This document shows positions 11,698 to 22,250 of a DNA stretch of 64,000 bases, one piece after another. Within the stretch, counting starts at the first letter, position 1; each line of letters starts with the position of its first letter. Origin of the DNA: Coriaria nepalensis. Its lineage: Eukaryota > Streptophyta > Magnoliopsida > Cucurbitales > Coriariaceae. The stretch covers positions 2,542,001-2,606,000 of the forward strand of contig CP114486.1 of assembly GCA_027186245.1 (NCBI GenBank), in the 5' to 3' direction. The translations under genes and the position numbers were made by a program. The notes below the pieces were generated by a model. That model was given only the letters and a program-made list of their open reading frames with translations. It had not been told where the DNA came from and ran no database searches.

Positions 11698-11805
11698 GTA
11701 GGTTCTATGCTCTGTTTTGCTTCTTCGTTTATAGTTAGAGTTCCTCCCACTTTTTTTTTTTAATGTATCAGTACATCTCTGTTTTTCTAATTTTTCTTTT
11801 CACAG
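11698..11805 (+). other. 5' UTR intron of the ACR gene
   Basis: A GTAGGT donor after ...CAGATGG and a TTTTCACAG acceptor bound a 108-bp intron. The downstream exon then leads into the ATG at 11832. The ATG at 11806 is followed directly by TGA and is not used as the main start. Confidence 0.6.
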
Positions 11806-11831
11806 ATGTGAACTTGAGCTTTTCGAACACC

Positions 11832-13668
11832 ATGGATGATGAATATGAGAAATTTGTCAGGAGAATGAACCCACCCAGGTCTCTCTATTTTTCTTATTTT
11901 CCTTCATACTTGACTCTTTCTGCAAATTAACACTCAAGATCAATTTCATCCCCCTTCTTTTCTGTTTTCCCACAGAGTTGTAATTGACAATGAAGCCTGC
12001 AAGGATGCTACAGTGATAAGGGTAATTCAATGATTCTGTTTCCTTTTTCTTTTTTGTTTCTTCTTCTTGGTGGGGCACTGATAATTCCTCTGCCTTGAAG
12101 CAGGTAGACAGTGCTAACAAACATGGGATACTTCTTGAAGTTGTTCAAATCCTTACTGACCTTAATCTGATCATAACTAAAGCCTACATATCTTCAGATG
12201 GAAACTGGTTCATGGATGGTATGCCTTTTCTCATTAATCCCTTTCTATAAAAAGAGTTTCCCTCTATTTGATTTCGATTCATACTAGAATTTTTGGGTTC
12301 TACCTCAGTTTTCAATGTCACTGATCAAGATGGAAACAAAATTACTGATGAAGAGCTTTTGGACTTCATTAGAAGGGTATGGAGTTTCTCTTCCATTTTT
12401 GCCGCTTTATCTTCATTTCAGTAAACTTCCCTCCAAATTTGTTATCTTAAAAAAATTTCAGTCACTGGGACCGGAGTCTTGCTTCACCATGAGATCAATC
12501 GGGGTTAAACCATCCACCAACCATACTGCAATCGAGATGACCGGAACCGACCGTCCCGGACTACTATCCGAACTGAGTGCTATCCTGACCCATCTCAAAT
12601 GCAATGTTGTAAGCGCCGAGATCTGGACCCACAACACTCGGGCCGCTGCTGTTATGAATGTAACAGATGAAGAAACGGGCCTTCCAATCAGTGACTCGGA
12701 GCGGCTCTCTAAGATCAAGGAATTGCTCTGCAATGTGCTCAAGGGAAGCAGCAATAATAATTGCTCTAGTGGAGCTAAGACCGTGGTTTCTCATGGCGGG
12801 ACCCACACGGAGAGAAGGCTTCATCAGATGATGTTTGATGATAGAGATTACGAACGGGCGGCTGAGGACGACACCTTAGATGAGAACCGGAGACCCGAGG
12901 TCAATGTCGTAAATTGGCTCGACAAAGATTACTCTGTGGTTACTATCCGGAGCAAGGATAGGCCCAAGCTTTTATTCGATACGGTTTGTACCTTGACCGA
13001 TATGCAATATATTGTGTTTCATGCAAATGTTAACGCAGAAGGGTCTCGAGCTTATCAGGTAGAATAATTTGCCGTTTGCCTTTTCTCTTTATGAATATTT
13101 TAAACTTAATAATAGAAAATTGGGGTGTGTATTTTAATAGGAATATTACATCAGGCATGTAGATGGATCTCCAGTGAAATCAGAGCCAGAGAGGGAAAGA
13201 GTAATCCAATGTCTTCAAGCTGCTATTGAGAGAAGAGTGTCTGAGGTTTGTGAATATTATTATCGCAAAGAAATGTTTTGTTTTTTGGTTATTCCTTAAC
13301 ATATATATGTTCATCAATCTGTTTAGGGGTTGAAGCTTGAATTGTGCACTTCCGATAGGGTGGGGTTGCTATCGGACGTTACTCGGATATTCCGAGAGAA
13401 CAGCCTAACAGTAACGAGAGCTGAGGTGGCGACTAAAGCAGGCAAGGCGAGAAACACATTCTATGTTCAGGATGCGTCGGGATATCCCGTAGATTCCAAG
13501 ACCATAGATTCTATCAGGCAAGAGATTGGTCAAACCATACTGCAAGTGAGGGGCAGTTCTCAAGAGCCAAAACCTGATTCTCAAGATTCTACAACACGAT
13601 TCCTCTTTGGAGGTCTCTTCAAGTCTAGATCCTTTGTTAACTTTGGCCAAATCAGGTCCTATTCTTGA
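11832..13668 (+). CDS. ACR4: ACT domain-repeat protein, ACR4 type
   Basis: Seven coding exons (11832-11878, 11976-12021, 12104-12218, 12309-12376, 12462-13058, 13141-13245, 13327-13668) join in phase into 439 residues, close to the ~450 of Arabidopsis ACR3/ACR4. Plant ACR proteins carry four ACT domains, the small-ligand (often amino-acid) binding fold of bacterial GlnD sensors, without the GlnD catalytic part. Here ACT-like blocks begin at [17 protein letters not shown] (about residue 30), [17 protein letters not shown] (about 115), [17 protein letters not shown] (about 260) and [17 protein letters not shown] (about 330). The start [15 protein letters not shown] matches the family's typical N-terminus. 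No transit peptide or membrane segment is visible. A regulatory or sensing role is known only for the family. A spliced leader with a small upstream ORF precedes it. Confidence 0.93.
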
Positions 13669-14568
13669 AAACAGGACCTAAATTATACATATATACATAA
13701 CTCATCTCTCATGTATTTTCTTCTTAGGAAAACAGTCATTTCTCACAACAAAAATTTATGTACATAAATGATAACAGAACAATCAGTTAGCTTTGTATTT
13801 TTTAGCTATGAAGATTCAATCTGTCATCAACTGTCTACTCTATCTTTATAAAAATGTATTCATCATCATCCCTGCATTATTTTCGTTTGCCACTTTTGAC
13901 CCCAAGTTTGGATTTTTTTGCTCACAACATTTTCAAGTAACAGAGGAAAGAAAAAGTTGACATGAAAAGGCATAATGTTGTTGACTACTTTTAAGATTAG
14001 CTCTTTCTTCACTTCTCTTTGGCACTTTGTTTTTCAAGGTCAACCAATAAGGGACATTCAATTTAGGACAGCCAACTTTAACAAAGGTGGATTAATGAAT
14101 ATTCGGTTTTGGATACGATCTCGATCGGTCCGAATCGATTAACTTTTTGACGCATTATTATATCATTTAGAGAAAAAAAAATGTTGGGATAAATAAATTA
14201 TCAAAATTTATATAATAAATAATATTTTAAAAAATATAATAATAAAAATTTTGAGATGTAAATCTGAGTCGGTATGAAGAACCCTACAGTCGAATCATAT
14301 TCATGCGATCATCTTATTTATTGATTTGAATCTGTCTTTGAGAATTAGGTGGGAGGAGTCTTGTAGTTTGAAATCAACCTCAAAGTGGAAAAACATTATA
14401 GGCACTCCATCTTATTGGCTGTCTGAGTTGGCAATAGATGTGGGGGGTTTTTGACACGTGGGATGGAATCAAGAATCAAGAATCAAGAATCAAGAATCAA
14501 GAATCAAGAATCAAGAATCAAGATAAGTAATGGAACCCATTAAGTAAATAAATCTATAAAAAAGAAAG

Positions 14569-14603
<35 letters not shown>

Positions 14604-15638
14604 GGTAGAGTAGCCTCCAAGTTGTTGTATTTCTGATTTTCAATTTAGAGTTGGTGAACTATTACCTAACTTTTTCCATCAAATTGAAATATTAAACGGG
14701 GTCGTTCTCACTCCCACAGTAGTATGTAATTTTCCAGGAAATCGTATAAGAAATTTCCCATATATGTTTTATTAATCGACCACAACTTGATTTCGGTTTC
14801 TGTCATGGATACATTGTATCTATATATATATATATAATATACTTTTCATAATGAATGCATCACCAAATTATATATGAATTTACCTTTTGACATCATCATT
14901 TACCTAGTGTGTCTTGTAGTTAAAAATTTTAATTTTAATTATTTAATATTTTGAAACAAATCTTATTTAAAGATTTTTAATCTTAACTATTTAAATGATC
15001 CGTTGATATTAATAATATTTTGGAGTTTATATATTTAAAATAATAAATTATTTCATATTAAGATCTTTTGTGGAAATCATTCTTGCAAATCGGAATTACT
15101 GTCGCATACCAAAATCATCATCTTTATACATGCATGCATGTATAGAACGTCGGTAACTTGGACTGGTCAAGAGTGATCGATTATCTTAATCCAGCTCGAG
15201 TATCTGGGTTGGGCATTACAATCATGTTCATGTCTAGAAAATTGTTAATGCAGAAAACAAGGCAGTCATGAGAATTCACGACATTAAGAACGTGACATGT
15301 GCTTCTCTACAATTTCTGTCACCCAACACATGAGTGTCACATTGTTCTTGTTCCTTTATTTATTTATTTCCTTTTATTACATGTATATATTTGAATTTGA
15401 TTTTTTTTTTCTTTCACATGGAAATGGTTTAGCATCAGGGCGGTGCATGTTTCGAGCAGCAACAGCAACATGAAACTCCTCTCCTGACCCCCACCACATG
15501 AATAGCTTTCCTATTTGGATTTGAATTTCAAAAAAATTAATAATTACTTAAAATGATTTGTAGTCTGAAATTTCAGTATTGAAGCAGTTTCTAGCTTTCC
15601 ATTCTCAGCAAAGAGAGTGCAAATAGGGAGCGAGCAGC
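13669..15638. other. Intergenic with microsatellites
   Basis: No gene recognised. Contains a heptamer array (14467-14523), a TA microsatellite (about 14571-14600) and AT-rich unique sequence. The last 200 bp probably holds the promoter of the small gene at 15639. Confidence 0.6.
14467..14523. repeat. AAGAATC heptamer array
   Basis: Eight nearly perfect copies of a 7-bp unit (AAGAATC phase) in tandem. It lies in intergenic DNA 0.8 kb after the ACR gene and is likely to vary in copy number between individuals. Confidence 0.9.
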
Positions 15639-15956
15639 ATGACCATGGAGGCCGGGTCCGGTGTTGATTTTCCGGGGTTCCAAACAAGTGCTCACAGATT
15701 AGATGACATTGTTTTCACAAGGTCATTGAGCCGGTTGCAAAGGCGAGCTCCTTGCCCTCTTCAACTGAAACGTAGCGGGCCTAACAGCTCATCAGCTCAT
15801 CAGTCTTCTTTCTCTACATCTTCTTCAACATCATTGAATGCATTCATACATGGTAAAGACCCCATTCCACTTCTTTCACCTCTTGTATTGATGCCTAATT
15901 CCTTACTTGAGTCATCCGACCTTCAAGAGGAAAATGTTACAAAATCCCATTCATGA
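15639..15956 (+). CDS. Small uncharacterised plant protein
   Basis: An ATG-to-stop frame of 105 codons. Codon 3 is a second ATG in better context (ACCATGGAG). The product is serine-rich with a central low-complexity stretch and two blocks that look constrained: FQTSAHRLDDIVFTRSLSRL near residues 14-33 and DPIPLLSPLVL near 75-85. I do not recognise a domain and no signal peptide or membrane segment is visible. Its position beside an ACR4-type gene matches my recollection of an uncharacterised small-protein gene beside ACR4 in Arabidopsis (At1g69050), but I could not compare sequences. A GTAAAG near 15853 could serve as a donor, so a spliced form is possible. Confidence 0.5.
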   Translation: MTMEAGSGVDFPGFQTSAHRLDDIVFTRSLSRLQRRAPCPLQLKRSGPNSSSAHQSSFSTSSSTSLNAFIHGKDPIPLLSPLVLMPNSLLESSDLQEENVTKSHS

Positions 15957-16189
15957 ACATATATGTACAAGCTAGGTCCACATATATATTATATTAATGT
16001 CACATGAGTAAAATGATCTTATTATATGCTTCTTCTCAACCATATGCCTACCCATCGATATGCCAACTCAAGGGAAAAGAACATTCAACTAGGATTTTCC
16101 ATAGTTTTGTTTGTTGATATACATTAATCCAATTGTCATTTAGGACCTAAATTAATTCTTTGGTTGCCTGAGTGAAGCAAATCTGAACT

Positions 16190-16790
16190 CTATATTGGGG
16201 ATCGATTGCAAGAAGCTGAAATGGTGAGTGCACATAGGAAGGGGAGAGGGTAAAGGAACAACGTTATAGTATCATAGATTGAGCCAGCACGATTTCTCGG
16301 TCCTAACCCGAACGGAAAATATGCTCCCGGGTTATATCTAATGGCCTTAGAAATCCCTTTTAAGAACCTCCCAGGTCTGAAAAGATGAACATCTTCTCCC
16401 CATATTAAAGGATCATGGTGGACTGCCAAAGCTGGAAGATGCATGATTAGATTAGCCGGAAGATTAAACTTCCCCACTTTTATTTTGCTCTTAATTTTTC
16501 TAGTAAACCTTAGCAAATTAAGGAGGATATAATCTTAGAGATTCATTGATACACATGCTCATCTGTGAGCTTTTATTATCGAGAACTGATTTCGGCTTTT
16601 ATTATCGAGCAATTCGAACACTTCTTTCCAAAATGTTATTTTCCTTCTAAATAATTTCTTCCAAACGCTGTTCCTGAGATCACATCTGATGTCAGTACTC
16701 TCAGATTTTCAAACACTTCAATCTCTTTGCCTTCTTGTATTTCCCACTCTATCTAGCACCGTCTCGATGCTACTAATCATTGCCGGAATC
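16190..16790 (-). pseudogene. Partial second copy of a CYP72-clan P450
   Basis: Two segments repeat parts of the neighbouring P450 pseudogene. One (about 16630-16790) resembles the exon-3 region at 17975-18125, and one (16190-16516) resembles the last exon at 16950-17400, including AVHHDPLIWGEDVHLF. The heme-binding loop reads FPFGLGPRNRAG, so the cysteine that ligates heme iron in all P450s is replaced by arginine. The intervening exon is missing and the reading frame ends early. This is a dead partial tandem duplicate. Confidence 0.8.
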
Positions 16791-16812
16791 ATACTCGGAA
16801 AAGTTGCCGGAA

Positions 16813-18816
16813 TCATTGCAACGAAGACGCGTCATTAATTACATTATATCCACGCAACATCAACCTTATAGCTGTTGCAAGTTGCAACAGTACCTTGTTC
16901 ACATTTAAGCTATCATTTATCATCTTCGTTATTTCTATGGTTGAGTGAAACATTATTTGAACTCCATGTTCAGGATTGAGTGTAAGGCGCTCAAATGGTG
17001 AGTGTAGTAGGCCGGAGAGAGGGTGAAAGAATAGTGTTGTAGTATCATCGAAATCACAATCTTTACTTCCGTCATTGCATAGGTCAAGCCGACACAATTT
17101 CTCGGTCCTAATCCAAACGGAAGAAATGCAGCCCGATTGTTTCTGGTAGCTTTAGCAATCCCCTCTGAGGATCTTTCGGGTTTGAAAAGATGCACATCTT
17201 CTCCCCATATTAAAGGATCATGGTGCACTGCAGAAGTAGGAATATCCAAGTGTAGATTCCCGCCTGGAATAACATAATTACTCAATTTTACTTCCTGGGC
17301 AATTTTTCTTTTAAATCCAAGCACGGGCGGGTATAATCTTAATGATTCATTGATAATCATACTCATCTGCATTAGCAAAAAAGGGGACAAATGAAAAAGC
17401 TAACTTATTGACTTTTGCAATGAACATGAATATCATGTAGGATCTTCTTACAGTCTTTAGTTTTGCAATTCCTTCTGAATTCGGATTTCGGTGGTTGAAT
17501 AATTCGATCACTTCTTTCCAGGCTTCACTCTTGTCAATTCGTATGGATAGATAGAAGGAAAGTCCATGTAAGAAGCACATTTGTTGTCTCATGGCCGGCA
17601 ACGTAAAATGTGTTGCATTCATCGACAAGATTGAATTGAAAGTTTCCGGTTCTGATCAACTTCATTATGAGCCATTATAAGCAATCCCAGAAAATCATTT
17701 CCATAACACTTATCTCCTTCACTTAGCTCCTTATTAGCTTCTATGTTCTTGATTAACTTTATAATAGAGTCGTGTATTTCCAATTCGAGTCTGTCCATTT
17801 CAATATCATCTTCTGTCCTGAAAATCTTGCTGCAAAAGTCCACATGATGGAAATAACTACCTCCACTATGACTAAAACTAAGTAAGAAAAAAGTATTACC
17901 TGATGATTGGAATCCTAAGCTTATTAGCATTTATTGTGAGCAACAAGACCAGTTCTTTTAACATGAGGAAAATTTTTGTCCCTTCTAAATAACTGCTTCC
18001 AAAAGCTGTTCTTGAGATCACATCTGATGTCAATACTCTAAACTCTTCAAACACTTCGATCTATTCGCCTTCACGGTTTTTCCACCTTTCCAGCATCGTC
18101 TCGGTGCTGCTGAGCATAGCCATAGTCTGAAAAATTAAAGGAGAAGAAAAATATTACTTAATGAAAATTAGATGGAAGGGGGGAAGTTTCCAAAGGGGAC
18201 TTTACTTTTAAACTCTCTGAATGAAAAGCATGATTAGCCAGTTTACGCTGTTTAGCCCACTTTTCACCATTAGCTGTAGAAAGTCCATACCCTAATAGCC
18301 TCTTATTGACTGGAACATCTCTTTTGGGATAACCTTTGATCTTGTCATTAACTCCTTAATCAATTCCGTTTCAGTGATCAGCAAGTCGCCGTTAGCGCCA
18401 TAACATCTAATGGAATTCGTCCCTTCAAAAAAATACAACAAAAAATTGATCATTCAGAGTTTCACACATCTATTGGATGCCGAAACAGAATCTCTACCAT
18501 ATTTGTTGAGACACAAATAAGTATCCGGTTGAACTCGAGAAAATATGTCGTGTGATAACTTCATTGGTCTGGTCATGGCTTCTAATTTCATGTCAAAGAT
18601 TTGTTTGGTGTTTCCAAATACAAACTCGTAAGAAGGACCTTTGATTCCCTTTAAATTCATCAAGTACTTTAGCCGTCTTGGAATCCACCATTGTTTCCGA
18701 AGTAGCCCGAAGAGAGCTAGGAGAATGTACAGAGAAAGAAAGCTTAAAGAAAGAAGCAAAAGATCAATTATCAAAGCACCCATATTCATCAAAAAAAAAT
18801 TGTCAACTACAAACAT
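16813..18816 (-). pseudogene. CYP72-clan cytochrome P450 pseudogene
   Basis: A nearly full-length but broken P450 of the CYP72 clan, closest by eye to CYP721/CYP734-like sequences. Exon 1 (from 18816) has a membrane anchor and the clan-typical GIKGPSYEFVFGNTK and SHDIFSRVQP. The exon 2 region (about 18200-18430) reads EKWAKQRKLANHAFHSE but only after a frame change. The exon 3 region (about 17940-18125) has an in-frame stop at 18061-18063. A later exon (17619-17820) carries DFLGLLIMAHNE and is followed by a frame change that destroys the I-helix segment. The last exon (17390 down) keeps NESLRLYPP and the heme loop FLPFGLGPRNCVG, but the C-terminal PFERLTLNPEHG lies in another frame. Several independent lesions make it non-functional. 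Confidence 0.88.
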
Positions 18817-19189
18817 TCAACCAGATGAATGATCTAAAGTCATCTGATGCTCAACTTGCTTTATATGCTGAATTAAAGTGTCCTGAATTAACAAGATTAT
18901 GAAAATTTTTATATTCTTGATTATTGTTTATCTAGAGACGAAGACATGGTACCAAACAGTGATGTACTTGCCAGCTTTTACAATGTCAACGCGATGAGAG
19001 GGACAACTATATTCCTAGACACTTGTTTCTAATGTTCGTTTGCTCTTTTCTTAAGGGCATTATGGTAAATGGACCTACGTACAAGGTCACACACACCTTG
19101 CTGGGCCTTTCGTACCTATAAAATCAATGTTCATATTAAGTCCTTGTATTTTGGAACCATATAAATCGTACAGATACCTAAATCGTACC
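18817..19189. other. Intergenic between P450 and USP remnants
   Basis: Nothing recognisable. The missing 3' part of the universal stress protein gene would be expected here and was not found. Confidence 0.5.
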
Positions 19190-19192
19190 CAC

Positions 19193-19609
19193 CTCTGGCT
19201 TCTCCATCATACACACATCCCTCAAAGATTGAACAAGTTGGTAAGCCTTAGGACCTGTCTCTTTGGCTGAACCATGACCTATGATAATACATAATAGCTA
19301 TAGTTTGTACTTAATAACAAATTACAAATTGGTTATAATCAAAATTTCAAGAACATGTCGGAAAAACAAACATCAATTGATCAATCCCATATTGTTACCT
19401 CTTTTTAAGGGCCTGGCTACATAGAGAAGCACAACCTTGTCTTGGTTCTGTACAGTGTGAGAAAATGCCCATTGTAAAGCTCCCTCAGCCTCAGGACTCG
19501 AATCAACCACAATCATTATCTTCCTTCCGATCAAAACTCCTAGAGGTCTCTTCTCTTCTTCAGAAACAGCCTTCTTCTTATTCTCAATACAAGACTCATA
19601 ACTCTCCAT
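19193..19609 (-). pseudogene. Universal stress protein, 3' truncated
   Basis: Exon 1 (19609-19399) encodes a short acidic and basic leader and then KIMIVVDSSPEAEGALQWAF...DKVVLLYVARPLK, the first beta-strand and helix of the Usp (adenine nucleotide alpha-hydrolase-like) fold. It ends at a GTAACA donor. A second exon near 19193-19270 reads GSAKETGPKAYQLVQSLRDVCMMEKPEV, matching the next part of plant USP proteins. The remaining half of the domain, which contains the G-x2-G-x9-G(S/T) ATP-binding loop, was not found before the P450 pseudogene begins. Plant proteins of this type act in stress responses, but this copy is probably non-functional unless further exons were missed. It lies head-to-head with the RING gene. 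Confidence 0.7.
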
Positions 19610-20313
19610 TTCTTCAGACCTGGATTGATCAGGCCCAATCCTGTTCAGAAACTGGGAATCTTGGACATTGTTTTCGCCATGATCACTCCAAACAAGTGAT
19701 GAAGAGAGTGGTAAGTTTTTTGCTCTGTAATGAGTTGATAGGATAGTGTTGCTTGATCATAGGTTTCGTTTTTTAAGCAGTTGAAAAAAAAGAAGAAGTA
19801 ATAATTAAAAAAAAAATTGATAAAATGGGCCGAAGCCTGAAAGACAAGTAGGCCTATTCGAAAAAAGCCCGATAGACCCTTCAAGATTGGGCCGGGAATC
19901 ATCATAATTTTCCATAGACTTGGATGCCGTTGTGATCCTCCTCGTGCGGTCAAACACACCGACTTAAAATTCCAAAATAGAGATATGGAAACAACTTGAA
20001 ATCTAGAATCAAAACCCAATTATTTACTTTTAACTGATATTAGAGTTTATAACAACTTGCCTACTTCTCAACTCAACATCCGTCCTCCACTAAACAGAAC
20101 ATCGCCTCCGCCTTCTTTCGCCGCCGATTTTCGACTTTCTTTTCAAGTTTGGCTTCAAGCTCCTAGAACTCTTATACGTTTTGATTATCAACCTTTTCAT
20201 GCACATGAGTTATCTATGTGCTCAATATATTTATGATTATCGATTCTTATTATTATTTTTCCCTCTCTTGTAGCGATTTCTTTAAGTGGTGCTATATAAG
20301 AGTATAATTCCAT
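19610..20313. other. Divergent promoter region, USP / RING gene
   Basis: A 704-bp gap between two genes on opposite strands. It contains a C-rich, leader-like stretch at 20060-20160 upstream of the RING gene start. No other gene is supported. Any shared regulation is inference. Confidence 0.4.
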
Positions 20314-21523
20314 ATGGGTGCCCTTCTTTGCTGCTTTCGACCTAGGGAAGATCCTGATCAGGAAGCAATACGCTCTGATGATGTATGTTTTGATTAGCAT
20401 CTTCAATTCCTCTAACCAATACTCTCTCCCAATTCTTTTATTTTTATTTTTGTTGTAGCCGAGTTGGTAGTTATTTTATTTATATCTTGTGCTTAGCGGG
20501 TTCATGTCCTACTAAGGACAGTGTTTGAACTCGTATCTACCCTTAACTTGGAATCCCTTTAATGGGTAGAGACCCCGATCAGATTCAATGATTTTGCTTT
20601 GGACCGGTATTATAGTAGTGTGGTATCCCAATGGTCAATGTCTCCTTTTATGAGTTAGCCTTAAGAGAATCCCTTAACAAACTGCCCACCCTAAACATAC
20701 AATATCTCCACTTTGAGAAAGCTCATTTTTTCTTTTGCAAAAAAAAACACACACACATCTAGGGGGATGTGGATTTCGTTAATGTTTACTATTTTTGTAT
20801 GCCTTATAATACCACTTTATACAAGTAACATGGTGTGACATTTAATTTCTTCTTTGAAAAGCTTAATATCTAATATTAATTAGATTATTCCTTTGCATTG
20901 GATCTAATTAATCAATACTATAATGAGTAGGAGACAGTGCCAATTGTAGAAGCCAGCATCAGCAACTCTAAGATTACAAACCATAGTTTGGGTACGTATT
21001 GTTCCAATTAAAATTTATTAATTAAATTGTTAATGTCTTTTTATTATTATTATTATTTTTTTCTTTCTGGGTTTGAAGAGAATTTTGAAGATTCGAATAG
21101 AGTGACCGTAGTAGATAGGTGGGAAGTGGATGAGAGAGTCGGTGTCAAAGCTTCACCTGTAGAAGAGTGTCCTACATGTTTGGAAGGCAAGAAAATTTCT
21201 CACAAAATGTTTGATTATTTTCTATTTTTGAAGAGTGCCCTAAATTACTTGCCCTAATTTTTTATCATTATTTTGTATTTGCAGAGTACACCCACGAACA
21301 GCCTAAGACAACAGCTCGATGTTCTCACCATTACCACCTTAGTTGTATACTTGAATGGATGGAAAGAAGTCCAAACTGTCCCACTTGTGGCAAGGTACGT
21401 ACCTTCTTCATTTCATGGAAACGTTTATGCTCTAATGACATTACTTGGTAAGATTTGTTCGCAAAGAACCGCACTGATTCTGTCGTTTTCAAACAGGTGA
21501 TGGATTTTGATGAAGCAAAATGA
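20314..21523 (+). CDS. Small RING-H2 E3 ubiquitin ligase
   Basis: Five exons (20314-20382, 20931-20991, 21079-21186, 21285-21394, 21497-21523) join in phase to 124 residues. The N-terminus MGALLCCFRP carries Gly2 and paired cysteines, a plausible lipidation site. The C-terminal RING-H2 finger starts at ECPTCLEEY and continues TARCSHHYHLSCILEWMERS and NCPTCGKVM, giving the C-C-C-H-H-C-C-C ligand order. This finger is typical of the plant At3g02290/At5g15790-type RING proteins, which are longer (over 200 residues), so this one is short in the middle. The family function is E2-dependent ubiquitin transfer; the substrate is unknown. The third intron has a GC donor (AAG/GCAAGA at 21187) instead of GT. 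Phase and conserved residues across the junction support it. Confidence 0.85.
21187..21284 (+). other. GC-AG intron in the RING gene
   Basis: The donor reads AAG/GCAAGA and the acceptor TTTGCAG/AG. Splicing here joins CLE to EYTHEQP across the RING finger with correct phase. Reading through would meet a stop within the intron. GC-AG introns are a known minority class with strong flanking consensus, as here. Confidence 0.8.
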
Positions 21524-22250
21524 GAGTTGAGATGTTACTAGAGAGACAGCCACCGGCTGAGGATATAAACTTGAAGCACCAATAAACATTAGATGTAGAA
21601 GCAAATAACACCCTTTTTTACCCAAATTGATCATACATAGATTATGTTTTCTTAGATATCGCCATAAGCGTATAGTAAGTTAATTTGTATCAATCTGATT
21701 TCTCTAGAGTCCGTTACGAGTTCGATCTCAAGCATCTTAAAAAGGTTTTGAGATGATTTAGTTTTATCGTTTGGTACCTAAGAGGATTTCAAAATGCAAA
21801 AACTTAATTTTGATCTACAAAAAAAATAAATAGAAATAAAACGTTATATATATATATATATATAGTAGGGCAAGCAACTCAAAAGGGTACCAAAAATATA
21901 CATGAGTTTAGAGATGATAAATTGGATACAAAGAGGGGGAATCTAAAAGAGACACACAATAAGATATTCCTTCCCTTATAGAATCAACCATGCAATATTC
22001 CAAGGCATGTAAAATCTAAGCAGAAACCATTTATAAAAAAAAGACAAGATAACTGCAGTCAAAGTCGCAAAGCTTGATTGACTATGATTTCTTCTTCTTT
22101 GAAGCATGCACCACTCTTCATGAACTTTGGTTTAACTTGATCTCAACCCAAATATACTCCCCTTTAAGTTTTAGCTGCAAACTTATTATATAATATTATC
22201 AAATTCTCGTAATCTATATAAAAAGTAGATGATATTGTCACGTTGTTTCG
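21524..22250. other. Intergenic between convergent RING and AP1 genes
   Basis: The two genes end toward each other, so this holds their 3' untranslated regions. A TA microsatellite lies near 21845-21864. No further gene is supported. Confidence 0.6.

Noticed and set aside
18641..18902. Plus-strand frames opposite P450 exon 1
   Set aside because: Antisense to a recognisable P450 exon and without family similarity.
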